From the NCBI GenBank assembly GCA_949289265.1, contig CASENE010000087.1, positions 1 through 50,752 on the forward strand: a stretch of 50,752 bases of DNA, in the 5' to 3' direction. This stretch comes from an uncultured Bacteroides sp. (GTDB taxonomy: Bacteria; Bacteroidota; Bacteroidia; Bacteroidales; Bacteroidaceae). This document shows positions 44,617 to 50,752 of the stretch, in pieces. The translations under genes were made by a program, and so were the position numbers. The notes under the pieces were generated by a model. It was not told the DNA's origin. It was given only the letters and a program-made list of their open reading frames with translations, and made no database searches. How positions within the stretch are numbered: position 1 is the first letter of the stretch; each line of letters starts with the position of its first letter.

Positions 44617-44624
44617 CAAAAGTA
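44617..44624 (-). promoter_or_regulatory. -7 element of the lptD promoter
   Basis: Minus strand reads TACTTTTG, an exact TAnnTTTG match, 35 bases upstream of the TTG start codon. Confidence 0.6.
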
Positions 44625-44669
44625 CGCAAAATAAAAAGGATTAGCATGCTTTTTAAAGAATTTTAGGGG

Positions 44670-45206
44670 CTACAAGAACAACTTACACCAGCGGTCGAAC
44701 CGTTGCAAGCCTTCGGCGCCGTACTTTTCGAGGCTCTTCCGTGCTTTTGCCACGCTCTTCTCTTCGGTCAGGCGCGTCTTGGAATAAAACTTGTCGGCGA
44801 AGCAGATGACTTGCTCTTCCAGGCTGACCGGCACCATCTCGCGGTGGGGCACCGGCAGGTGTTGGGCCAGAATCTGCTGCAGCGAGAGGCCGGCCCCCGT
44901 GTGGCGTTCGCAGACCAAGGCGTGACGCGGGAAGCCTTCGGCGCGCATCAGGTCGGCTCCCAGATAGCCGTGGCAGATGTAGGGTTTGTCGCCGAAGCAG
45001 CAGATGCCGTCCGCGTCGGTGAGGAAGATGCCGATGTCGTGCACCATGGCGCCCTCGTACAGGAAATCCTGGTCCAGGCCCAGCTCCGGGTGACGGCGGG
45101 CGATGTCCAGCGCCTTGTCGGCCACCGAGCGGCTGTGCGTCAGCAGGATGCGGCGCAGTTCGTTGTCTTCGGGATAATATTTGTGGATAACGTCTAACGG
45201 ATTCAT
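44670..45206 (-). CDS. HD-domain phosphohydrolase family protein
   Basis: The start at 45206 (MNPLDVIHKYYPEDNELRRILL, 178 aa) is preferred because a promoter lies at 45230-45237 and upstream codons are not conserved-looking. The HD superfamily metal-binding residues are H24 (LLTHSRSVADKAL) and H56-D57 (EGAMVHDIGIFLTD). Further residues include ICHGYLGADLMRAEGFP, HALVCERHTGAGL and VICFADKFYSKT, which supply the later histidine and aspartate. The layout matches small predicted HDIG phosphohydrolases. Substrate is unknown. It ends 89 bases before lptD starts, on the same strand. Confidence 0.85.
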   Translation of the reverse strand: MNPLDVIHKYYPEDNELRRILLTHSRSVADKALDIARRHPELGLDQDFLYEGAMVHDIGIFLTDADGICCFGDKPYICHGYLGADLMRAEGFPRHALVCERHTGAGLSLQQILAQHLPVPHREMVPVSLEEQVICFADKFYSKTRLTEEKSVAKARKSLEKYGAEGLQRFDRWCKLFL

Positions 45207-45229
45207 TGCATGCTCATTGTTTACGGGCG

Positions 45230-45237
45230 CAAAAGTA
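45230..45237 (-). promoter_or_regulatory. -7 element of the HD-domain gene promoter
   Basis: Minus strand reads TACTTTTG, an exact TAnnTTTG match, 23 bases upstream of the start codon at 45206. Confidence 0.6.
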
Positions 45238-45303
45238 CGAATTATTCTCCAACAAAGCCACACTTCGGGCCGCATTAACGCGCGTCCTATCCTCCCCGAC
45301 CGG

Positions 45304-45391
45304 GCGTTATAATTCCACCGACCTGGGATTAGAACGCCCGGTCGGTGGGACTTTAGTGCCAGGGCGGTGGGACTATAGTCCCCGGTCGTCG
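45304..45391 (+). repeat. 22-bp tandem repeat array, 4 units (array E)
   Basis: Cores TATAAT (45308), TAGAAC (45330), TTTAGT (45352) and TATAGT (45374) are spaced exactly 22 bases. The last sits in the palindrome GGGACTATAGTCCC (45369-45382). Linkers alternate between CCACCGACC and its complement GGTCGGTGG. As in A and D the first unit is TTATAAT, here followed by TCCACC. It fills the gap between the end of the symporter gene and the start of the HD gene. Confidence 0.85.
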
Positions 45392-45406
45392 TTCATAGCG
45401 TGCTGG

Positions 45407-46384
45407 TTAGCAAGGGCTTTCCTGTCGGTCGGCCCGGGTTTCCTGCTTCCGTTTCTTCCACAGTTGCCAGGAGTTGATGATGTTCTGCCACAACACATAC
45501 GAGCCCGGGCCCACGGAGGCCAGCGGATTCAGATACGTATAGGCCATCCAGATGGCCAGCACCGTGTTCTTCTGTCCCAAGGCCTGTCCGCCGCTGATGC
45601 GCTCGCGGTAACGCCCGCCGATGCGCTTCCCCAAATAGAACTGGAGGCAACAGGTCGCCAAGCCGGCCAGGGCGATGAGCCATTCCACCGAAGCCGGGGC
45701 TTCGCTGTTGACCAGCGAGCGCACGGTCTGCCCGGACACGATGGCCAACGCCACTCCCCACAGATAGAACGCCGCATCGTGCAGGCTCAGCAGCCAGGCG
45801 TGCACGCGGGGCACCCACAGCCGGAGGAACCAGGCCAGGAGGAAGGGGCATATCAGCAACGGGAATACCTTGCCCAGAATCTTGAGGAAGGCCGTCCAAA
45901 AGGGCATGTCGGCGTGGGGCTCGACCCAGGGGAATACCAAGGGGACGGCTACGGCCGCCAACAGGTTGGACAGCAGGGTGTAGGTGGTCAGGCTGGAGGC
46001 GCTGCCCCCCAGCTTGCCGGTGATGACGGCAGCCGCCGTGGCCGTGGGACAGATGAGGCAGACCATGGCGGCCTCGAACACCTCGTGATACACCGCATTC
46101 ATCGGAAGCCAGACCAGCAGGCAGGCCGCCAGCAGACAAGCCGCCAGCTGGAACAGCAGCAACCACCCGTGCCAGGCCTTGGGCTTGAGGTCGCGCACCT
46201 CGACCTTGCAGAAGGTGAGCAGCAACTGGGCAAATATCAGCAATGGGGTCAGCACAGCCACCACCGCGTTGACAGACGGCTTGAGCGGGGCCAGCAGGGC
46301 CACCCGGGCAAAGAGGAAGTAAACCAGCGTGCCCGTCACCATCGCCACGGGCAACGTCCAATCTTTCAGAAAACGAAGCAACAT
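45407..46384 (-). CDS. Bile acid:sodium symporter (BASS) family transporter
   Basis: The start at 46384 (MLLRFLKDWTLPVAMVTGTLVY, 325 aa) is chosen because the promoter lies at 46480-46487; longer in-frame starts fall upstream of it. The protein has about nine to ten hydrophobic segments and the family pattern VFEAAMVCLICPTATAAAVITGKLGGSASSLTTYTLLSNLLAAV. That is the crossover-helix region of BASS/SLC10-like transporters. C-terminal LGQKNTVLAIWMAYTYLNP resembles the second conserved motif. The substrate (bile acid, pantoate, arsenite or other organic anion) cannot be inferred. Confidence 0.82.
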   Translation of the reverse strand: MLLRFLKDWTLPVAMVTGTLVYFLFARVALLAPLKPSVNAVVAVLTPLLIFAQLLLTFCKVEVRDLKPKAWHGWLLLFQLAACLLAACLLVWLPMNAVYHEVFEAAMVCLICPTATAAAVITGKLGGSASSLTTYTLLSNLLAAVAVPLVFPWVEPHADMPFWTAFLKILGKVFPLLICPFLLAWFLRLWVPRVHAWLLSLHDAAFYLWGVALAIVSGQTVRSLVNSEAPASVEWLIALAGLATCCLQFYLGKRIGGRYRERISGGQALGQKNTVLAIWMAYTYLNPLASVGPGSYVLWQNIINSWQLWKKRKQETRADRQESPC

Positions 46385-46479
46385 ATACACGAGCGTTTTG
46401 AATGATACATCCTGCGCAAAAAGCGCGCGGCTGCGGGCTGCGAATGACCAGACACGAGGGCAAGCCCGCCAATCGCGCG

Positions 46480-46487
46480 CAAAAGTA
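46480..46487 (-). promoter_or_regulatory. -7 element of the BASS gene promoter
   Basis: Minus strand reads TACTTTTG, an exact TAnnTTTG match. It gives a leader of roughly 90 bases before the ATG at 46384. Confidence 0.55.
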
Positions 46488-46593
46488 CTCCCTTCTGCCG
46501 AGAAATCCATCCGGTAATCCCTTATTTTTGACCTAATGCACAGAAAAAACGTATAAACTTGAGCAGGCGCACGGGTTTTCTGCAAAATTGCAC

Positions 46594-46601
46594 TAAATTT
46601 G
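46594..46601 (+). promoter_or_regulatory. -7 element of the amidase-mlaD promoter
   Basis: TAAATTTG is an exact TAnnTTTG match, 13 bases before the amidase ATG, so the leader must be very short. Confidence 0.6.
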
Positions 46602-46614
46602 CACCGTCTGACCA

Positions 46615-47745
46615 ATGAAACAGAGCTATCGCTACATATTATATATAGCCCTCTTGCTATGGGGAGCCGCCCCGGCGTGCGTGCACGCCAACAACGCGGG
46701 CAAGGACTTTGTGCTCGTCATCGACGCAGGACACGGCGGGCACGACCCCGGCGCCATCGGACGCATCTCCAAGGAAAAGAACATCAACCTGAAAGTGGCC
46801 CTCCGCCTGGGCGAACTGGTGGAACGGAAGTGTCCGGACGTGAAAGTGGTCTACACCCGCCGGCGCGACGTGTTTATCCCCCTGAACCGCCGGGCGGAAA
46901 TAGCCAACGAAGCCAAGGCCGACCTCTTCATCTCCATACACACCAATTCGCTGGCCAAGAACCATACCACCCAAGGGGCCTCCACGTGGACGCTGGGTCT
47001 GGCCAAGTCGCAAGCCAACCTGGAAGTGGCCAAGCGCGAAAACTCCGTCATCCTCTACGAAGACGACTACCAGAAACGCTATGCCGGCTTCGACCCCAAC
47101 TCGGCCGAGTCCTACATCATCTTCGAGTTCATGCAAGACAAATACATGGCGCAGAGCGTCCACCTGGCCTCGCTGGTGCAGAAGCAGTTCCGCCAGACGT
47201 GCAAGCGCACCGACCGCGGCGTGCATCAGGCCGGCTTCCTGGTGCTGAAGGCCAGCGCCATGCCCAGCATCCTGATAGAACTGGGCTTTATCTCCACGCC
47301 TGCCGAAGAACGCTACCTGAACTCATCCGAGGGCGTCAACACCCTGGCCGACGGCATATTCCGCGCGTTCAATGCCTACAGGACAGAACAGATGGCACGC
47401 CTGGGGACGCCCGCGCCGGATGCCCCGGCCGCCCCCACGGACAAAAAAAGGCCCGCGGCCCCCAAGGCCCCGGCCTCGCAGCCCGTGTTCAAGATACAGA
47501 TATGCACCTCTTCCGAACTGCTGAAAGCCACCGACCGCCGCCTGAAAGGCCTGAAAGGAGTGGAACACTACCGGGAGGGAAAACTGTATAAATACACCTA
47601 CGGCGCTTCCGAAGACTACAACCAGATAGCCCGTCTCCGGAAAGAAATCGCCCCCAAGTTCAAAGACGCCTTCATCATCGCGTTCAAGGACGGGAAGAAG
47701 ACAGACATCCACCAAGCCATCCGCGAATTCAAAGACAATCAATAA
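46615..47745 (+). CDS. N-acetylmuramoyl-L-alanine amidase (Amidase_3)
   Basis: Zinc hydrolase that removes stem peptides from glycan strands, typically during cell separation. The 376-aa protein has a signal peptide (about 1-25, ending CVHA) and an Amidase_3 domain (about 31-260). H40 (IDAGHGGHDPGAIG), E54 (SKEKN) and H109 (SIHTN) are the expected zinc ligands, and LIELGFIST carries the catalytic glutamate. An Ala/Pro/Lys-rich linker (about 262-285) leads to a SPOR-like C-terminal region (VFKIQICTSSELLKATDRRLK, YKYTYGASEDYNQIARLRKEI). The C-terminal region suggests septal targeting. It is co-transcribed with the MCE gene 33 bases on. Confidence 0.93.
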   Translation: MKQSYRYILYIALLLWGAAPACVHANNAGKDFVLVIDAGHGGHDPGAIGRISKEKNINLKVALRLGELVERKCPDVKVVYTRRRDVFIPLNRRAEIANEAKADLFISIHTNSLAKNHTTQGASTWTLGLAKSQANLEVAKRENSVILYEDDYQKRYAGFDPNSAESYIIFEFMQDKYMAQSVHLASLVQKQFRQTCKRTDRGVHQAGFLVLKASAMPSILIELGFISTPAEERYLNSSEGVNTLADGIFRAFNAYRTEQMARLGTPAPDAPAAPTDKKRPAAPKAPASQPVFKIQICTSSELLKATDRRLKGLKGVEHYREGKLYKYTYGASEDYNQIARLRKEIAPKFKDAFIIAFKDGKKTDIHQAIREFKDNQ

Positions 47746-47778
47746 CCCACCCGAAGAAAATCAAAAAGGATACATATC

Positions 47779-48681
47779 ATGAACATGAAGAAGTATTTCA
47801 CCAAAGAAGTGAGAATAGGAATAGCAGGCATCGCCGCTTTGTGCGTACTGATATACGGCATCAACTACCTGCAAGGCATCCATCTGTTTAAACCGTCGAC
47901 CTATTTCTATGTCAAGTTCCAGAACGTGAACGGCCTGACCAAGTCGAGCCCGGTCTTTGCCGACGGCTTCCGGGTGGGCATCGTGCGCGAACTGTATTAC
48001 GACTACGAACGCCCGGGCAACGTGGTGGCCGAAATCGACGTCGAACCCGACCTGCGCATCCCCAAGGGAAGCTCGGCCGAACTGGCCGCGGAGATGCTGG
48101 GCGGCGTGCGCATGAACCTGCTGCTGGCCAACAATCCGCGCGAAAAATACAACACGGGCGACACCATCCCCGGCAACCTAAACAACGGCATGATGGGCCA
48201 GGTGGGCGAACTGGTGCCCCAGCTGGAACGGATGCTGCCCAAGCTGGACTCCATCCTGGGCTCGCTCAACACCCTGCTGGCCGACCCGGCCATCCCCGCC
48301 ACCCTGCACAACGTGGAGAATCTCACGGCCAACCTCTCCAGCACCAGCCGGCAGTTGCAACACCTGATGTCCAACGACATCCCCCAACTGACCGGAAAGC
48401 TGAACACCATAGGCGACAACTTTGCCGTCATCTCCGGCAACCTGAAACAGATAGATTATGCCGCAGCCATGCAAAAGGTGGACTCGACGCTGGCCAACGT
48501 AAAAATGATTACAGACAAGCTGGGACGCACGGACAATACCGTGGGACTGCTGCTGAACGACCCCACGCTGTACAACAACCTAAGCGCCACCGCGGGCAAT
48601 GCCGCCAGCCTGCTGGAAGACCTGAAACAGCACCCGAAGCGATACGTACACTTCTCGCTTTTCGGCCGGAAAGACAAATAA
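47779..48681 (+). CDS. MCE/MlaD-family lipid-transport protein
   Basis: Inner-membrane-anchored substrate-binding component of a phospholipid trafficking system. The 300-aa protein (MNMKKYF; start at 47785 also possible) has one N-terminal helix (about 10-33, IGIAGIAALCVLIYGINYLQG) and one MCE domain (about 38-118; YFYVKFQNVNGLTKSSPVFADGFRVGIV, IPKGSSAELAAEMLGGVRMNL). A helical tail follows with TDKLGRTDNTVGLLLNDPTLYNNLSATAGNAASLLEDLKQHPKRYVHFSLFGRK, a family end pattern. The ATPase and permease partners (MlaF/MlaE) are not in the window. It follows the amidase gene directly, an arrangement frequent in Bacteroidetes. Confidence 0.92.
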   Translation: MNMKKYFTKEVRIGIAGIAALCVLIYGINYLQGIHLFKPSTYFYVKFQNVNGLTKSSPVFADGFRVGIVRELYYDYERPGNVVAEIDVEPDLRIPKGSSAELAAEMLGGVRMNLLLANNPREKYNTGDTIPGNLNNGMMGQVGELVPQLERMLPKLDSILGSLNTLLADPAIPATLHNVENLTANLSSTSRQLQHLMSNDIPQLTGKLNTIGDNFAVISGNLKQIDYAAAMQKVDSTLANVKMITDKLGRTDNTVGLLLNDPTLYNNLSATAGNAASLLEDLKQHPKRYVHFSLFGRKDK

Positions 48682-48860
48682 GAAGACTTGCTTATATAGA
48701 TATTGTCTAAATAGCGCCAGCCTCCGCCCGGCCTGTTCCAAGTCCCCCGTAAAATGACATATTCAGCCACATAGGGACATTTCCATAGCCGGGACAAAGG
48801 CGGCGGAAGCGAGGATAAAACCGCCGATAAGCACATGTCCTACAAGACATTAGAAATAAG

Positions 48861-48886
48861 CAACAGCCCCTGCGACGGGGCTGTTG
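48861..48886. terminator. Hairpin upstream of dnaA
   Basis: CAACAGCCCC (48861-48870) pairs perfectly with GGGGCTGTTG (48877-48886) over a 6-base loop. No T tract follows on the plus strand (CCGTAGGC). It may still end mlaD transcription. It lies in the 355-base gap between mlaD and dnaA, which otherwise holds the dnaA promoter and no gene that I can see. Confidence 0.6.
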
Positions 48887-48957
48887 CCGTAGGCAGCGAT
48901 AAGTAACTGAAAGTAAACAGCTTATTATTCTGCTGAAAAAAGCAAGAGAAAAAGCCA

Positions 48958-48989
48958 TTTGTTTTTCTCAAATAAGATTGCGACTTTTG
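48958..48989 (+). promoter_or_regulatory. dnaA promoter
   Basis: TTTG (48958-48961) as -33 element and GACTTTTG (48982-48989), one base from TAnnTTTG, are separated by 20 bases, the expected Bacteroides spacing. The ATG follows at 49037. Confidence 0.6.
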
Positions 48990-49036
48990 CAAACGTAGAA
49001 GTTATGCAAAACCCATAAAAATGTATCAATAGCCGT

Positions 49037-50428
49037 ATGAGCGGAACAAATCATGTCGAGCTATGGAATCGTTGTCTCGAAATCATTCGGGACAATGTTC
49101 CTGCGCTAACATATAAAACCTGGTTCACCCCCATAAAGCCCTTGAAATATGAGGACAAAACCTTGGTGCTGCAAGTACCGAGCCAGTTCTTCTATGAGTT
49201 TCTGGAAGAGCAGTTCATCGACCTGTTGCGCCAAGCCATCTACAAGGTGTTTGGGGAGGGAAGCAAGTTGATGTATAACGTGATGGTGGTCAACAACCCG
49301 CCGACGGACATACAACTGCCCCCGCACACCGGTGCCGCTCAAGCCGCCCCTGCCAAAACGCAGGTGAAAGACGTGCCGCGCCAGCCGCAAATCAGCGAAC
49401 TGGACTCGCACCTGAAAGGAGACTATAACTTCGACACATTCATCGAGGGAGAAAGCAACAAACTCTCGCGCAGCGTGGCCGAAGCCGTGGCGTTGAACCC
49501 GGCCAAGACCATCTTCAACCCGTTGTTCTTCTACGGCGCTTCGGGTGTGGGAAAGACACACCTGGTCAATGCCATCGGCACAAAAATCAAGGAACTGTAT
49601 CCAAACAAACGGGTGTTGTACGTATCGGCCCACCTTTTTCAGGTGCAATACACAGACTCGGTGCGCAACAACACGGTGAACGACTTCATCAACTTCTACC
49701 AGACCATTGATGTGCTGATTATCGACGATATTCAAGAGTTTGCCGGCGTGACGAAGACGCAAAACACCTTCTTCCATATCTTCAACCATCTGCACCAGAA
49801 CGGGAAACAGCTCATCCTTACCTCCGACCGCTCGCCGGCCTTGCTGCAGGGCGTGGAAGAAAGACTGATCACCCGCTTCAAATGGGGCATGGTGGCCGAA
49901 CTGGAAAAGCCGACCGTGGAACTGCGACGGGACATCCTGCGCAACAAAATCCGCCGGGACGGCCTGCAATTCCCCCCGGAAGTCATCGACTACATTGCAG
50001 AAAATGTCAGCGACAGCGTGCGCGACCTGGAAGGCATCATTATCTCCATCATGGCGCATGCCACCATCTACAACCGCGACATCGACCTGGAGCTGGCGCA
50101 ACGCATCGTCAAGAAAGTCACGCACAACGAAAACAAAGCCATCACGGTGGACGACATCATCCACACCGTATGCAACCATTACGGGCTGGAAACATCGGCC
50201 ATCCACACCAAATCCCGCAAACGGGATGTCGTGCAGGCCCGCCAGATAGCCATGTATCTCGCAAAAAACTATACGGAATTATCTGCCGCAAAGATTGGCA
50301 GCCTGATTGGAAACAAAGACCACGCCACCGTGCTCTACGCCTGCAAATCCATCAAAGAGCTGAAAGAAGTGGACAAGAATTTCCATGCGGAAATGGACGA
50401 GATTGTGGCAGCACTCAAGAAACAATAA
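49037..50428 (+). CDS. dnaA: Chromosomal replication initiator DnaA
   Basis: AAA+ initiator that binds DnaA boxes and melts the origin. The 463-aa protein has domain I (about 1-85; [25 protein letters not shown]), a linker (about 90-120) and the AAA+ core, with Walker [10 protein letters not shown] at residues 167-175, Walker [10 protein letters not shown], sensor [10 protein letters not shown] and a box VII arginine region [10 protein letters not shown]. The C-terminal DNA-binding domain carries [18 protein letters not shown] and [16 protein letters not shown], the DnaA signature. Length is typical. No cluster of DnaA boxes is visible beside the gene, consistent with many Bacteroidales where oriC is elsewhere. 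Confidence 0.97.
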   Translation: MSGTNHVELWNRCLEIIRDNVPALTYKTWFTPIKPLKYEDKTLVLQVPSQFFYEFLEEQFIDLLRQAIYKVFGEGSKLMYNVMVVNNPPTDIQLPPHTGAAQAAPAKTQVKDVPRQPQISELDSHLKGDYNFDTFIEGESNKLSRSVAEAVALNPAKTIFNPLFFYGASGVGKTHLVNAIGTKIKELYPNKRVLYVSAHLFQVQYTDSVRNNTVNDFINFYQTIDVLIIDDIQEFAGVTKTQNTFFHIFNHLHQNGKQLILTSDRSPALLQGVEERLITRFKWGMVAELEKPTVELRRDILRNKIRRDGLQFPPEVIDYIAENVSDSVRDLEGIIISIMAHATIYNRDIDLELAQRIVKKVTHNENKAITVDDIIHTVCNHYGLETSAIHTKSRKRDVVQARQIAMYLAKNYTELSAAKIGSLIGNKDHATVLYACKSIKELKEVDKNFHAEMDEIVAALKKQ

Positions 50429-50489
50429 ATCACACGGCCCTACACCACCGGAAAGGCAAGAGAAACACCCACCCTATAAATAGATATGA

Positions 50490-50546
50490 CCAAGAGGGAT
50501 TTGAGCCGGCTAAAGAGCTACTTTAGCCGGCTCAAATCCCTCTTGG
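50490..50546. repeat. Perfect 26-bp inverted repeat after dnaA
   Basis: Bases 50490-50515 are exactly complementary to 50521-50546, with only AGCTA between them. It lies 61 bases past the dnaA stop codon and could terminate transcription from both sides. The stem is longer than any ordinary terminator and ends GGCAAAACCC rather than in a T run. Confidence 0.9.
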
Positions 50547-50752
50547 CAAAACCCAAAGCCATCTTGACCTAAGGCCAGAAGCTCCCCGGGTTTACGAACT
50601 TCTATCAAAAGCGGATCAGCGGATAATCCCGGTTGGCGATAGAAATTCTCAAGAATATTGAGTAGCCAGTCTGAACATAAAGAACCTGATATCTCCAACT
50701 CCCCTGAATAGTGATCGGAATGCCTTGATTTTCGCATTGAAGGATTCCGCAG
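50510..50752 (-). other. Unidentified open frame reaching the window edge
   Basis: On the minus strand a frame stays open from the right edge (CTG CGG AAT CCT TCA ATG) to a stop at 50510. It encodes at least 75-80 residues including GSLCSDWLLNILENFYRQPGLSADPLLIEVRKPGELLALGQDGFGFCQEGFEP. I do not recognise a family. The frame ends inside the inverted repeat, and no promoter or ribosome site can be judged. It may be the tail of a real gene, perhaps of a mobile element, or a chance frame. The whole 50429-50752 stretch otherwise holds only the inverted repeat. Confidence 0.25.

Noticed and set aside
45182-45190. Perfect DnaA box (TGTGGATAA)
   Set aside because: Single copy inside the HD-domain coding sequence; a 9-mer is expected by chance in a 50-kb window and there is no cluster or AT-rich unwinding region beside it.
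48682-49036. Replication origin next to dnaA
   Set aside because: No repeated DnaA boxes are visible in the gap, only a hairpin and a promoter; in many Bacteroidales the origin is not beside dnaA.
50510-50752. Transposase gene at the right edge
   Set aside because: The visible residues show no DDE or zinc-finger motif and no terminal repeat pair could be defined within the window; recorded only as an unidentified open frame.

Overview
The window looks like a chromosomal segment of a fairly GC-rich member of the Bacteroidales, most likely Bacteroidaceae (Bacteroides, Phocaeicola or Mediterranea type). The evidence is a Bacteroidetes-type fimbrial (type V pilus) locus built from lipoprotein subunits, a TonB receptor with an N-terminal carboxypeptidase-regulatory-like domain, a pdxJ-exbB-exbD-tonB cluster beside nadK, Bacteroidetes-style LptD, DUF1599 and DUF3810 proteins, and many promoters that match the Bacteroides -7 element TAnnTTTG. 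No rRNA, CRISPR, prophage or complete insertion sequence is visible.

Layout. 1-80 holds the last codons of a probable RelE/ParE toxin, followed by a strong terminator. 259-9048 is a five-gene fimbrial operon: a fimbrillin, a Mfa2/FimB-type anchor and three progressively larger accessory or tip lipoproteins. 9231-13410 is a TonB-dependent receptor plus a beta-helix lipoprotein, preceded by an 11-bp-phased array of Pho-box-like half sites. 13577-18007 holds a Bcr/CflA efflux pump, aroA, mazG and folE. 18109-21321 is a minus-strand cluster (DUF1599, DoxX-like, tpiA, SPOR protein, then folE). 21432-25335 holds an M23/LysM endopeptidase, recG and ispD. 25621-29052 is pdxJ-exbB-exbD-tonB-DJ-1, divergent from nadK (29158). 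30098-32856 holds a HAD phosphatase fused to a MenI-like thioesterase, then an orphan ABC ATPase and a flavin-binding protein. 33019-41780 holds valS, a DUF3810 protein, an MFS transporter, a double META lipoprotein, tRNA-Arg(CCG), asnA and ung. 41834-50428 holds lptD, an HD protein, a bile-acid-symporter-like protein, a cell-wall amidase, an MCE/MlaD protein and dnaA. A perfect 26-bp inverted repeat follows dnaA.

How the genes work together. Much of the window concerns the envelope: pilus assembly, TonB-energised import (receptor, ExbB/ExbD/TonB), LPS delivery (LptD), lipid trafficking (MlaD-like) and peptidoglycan turnover (amidase, M23). The rest is core metabolism (shikimate, folate, MEP isoprenoid, PLP, NAD and asparagine pathways) and DNA maintenance (RecG, Ung, MazG, DnaA).

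The most unusual signal is not a gene. Four intergenic regions (16251-16338, 35810-35893, 39673-39804, 45304-45391) carry tandem arrays with an exact 22-bp period, built on a palindromic GGGACTWWAGTCCC-like core. They share polarity: a distinct first unit in all four and, in two, a common terminal unit. An AT-rich relative with a 21-bp period lies at 25444-25541. I do not recognise this family. Other points of interest are the Pho-box-like array, the mosaic tip-fimbrillin gene, the HAD-MenI fusion and a large inverted array of heptamers between mazG and folE.
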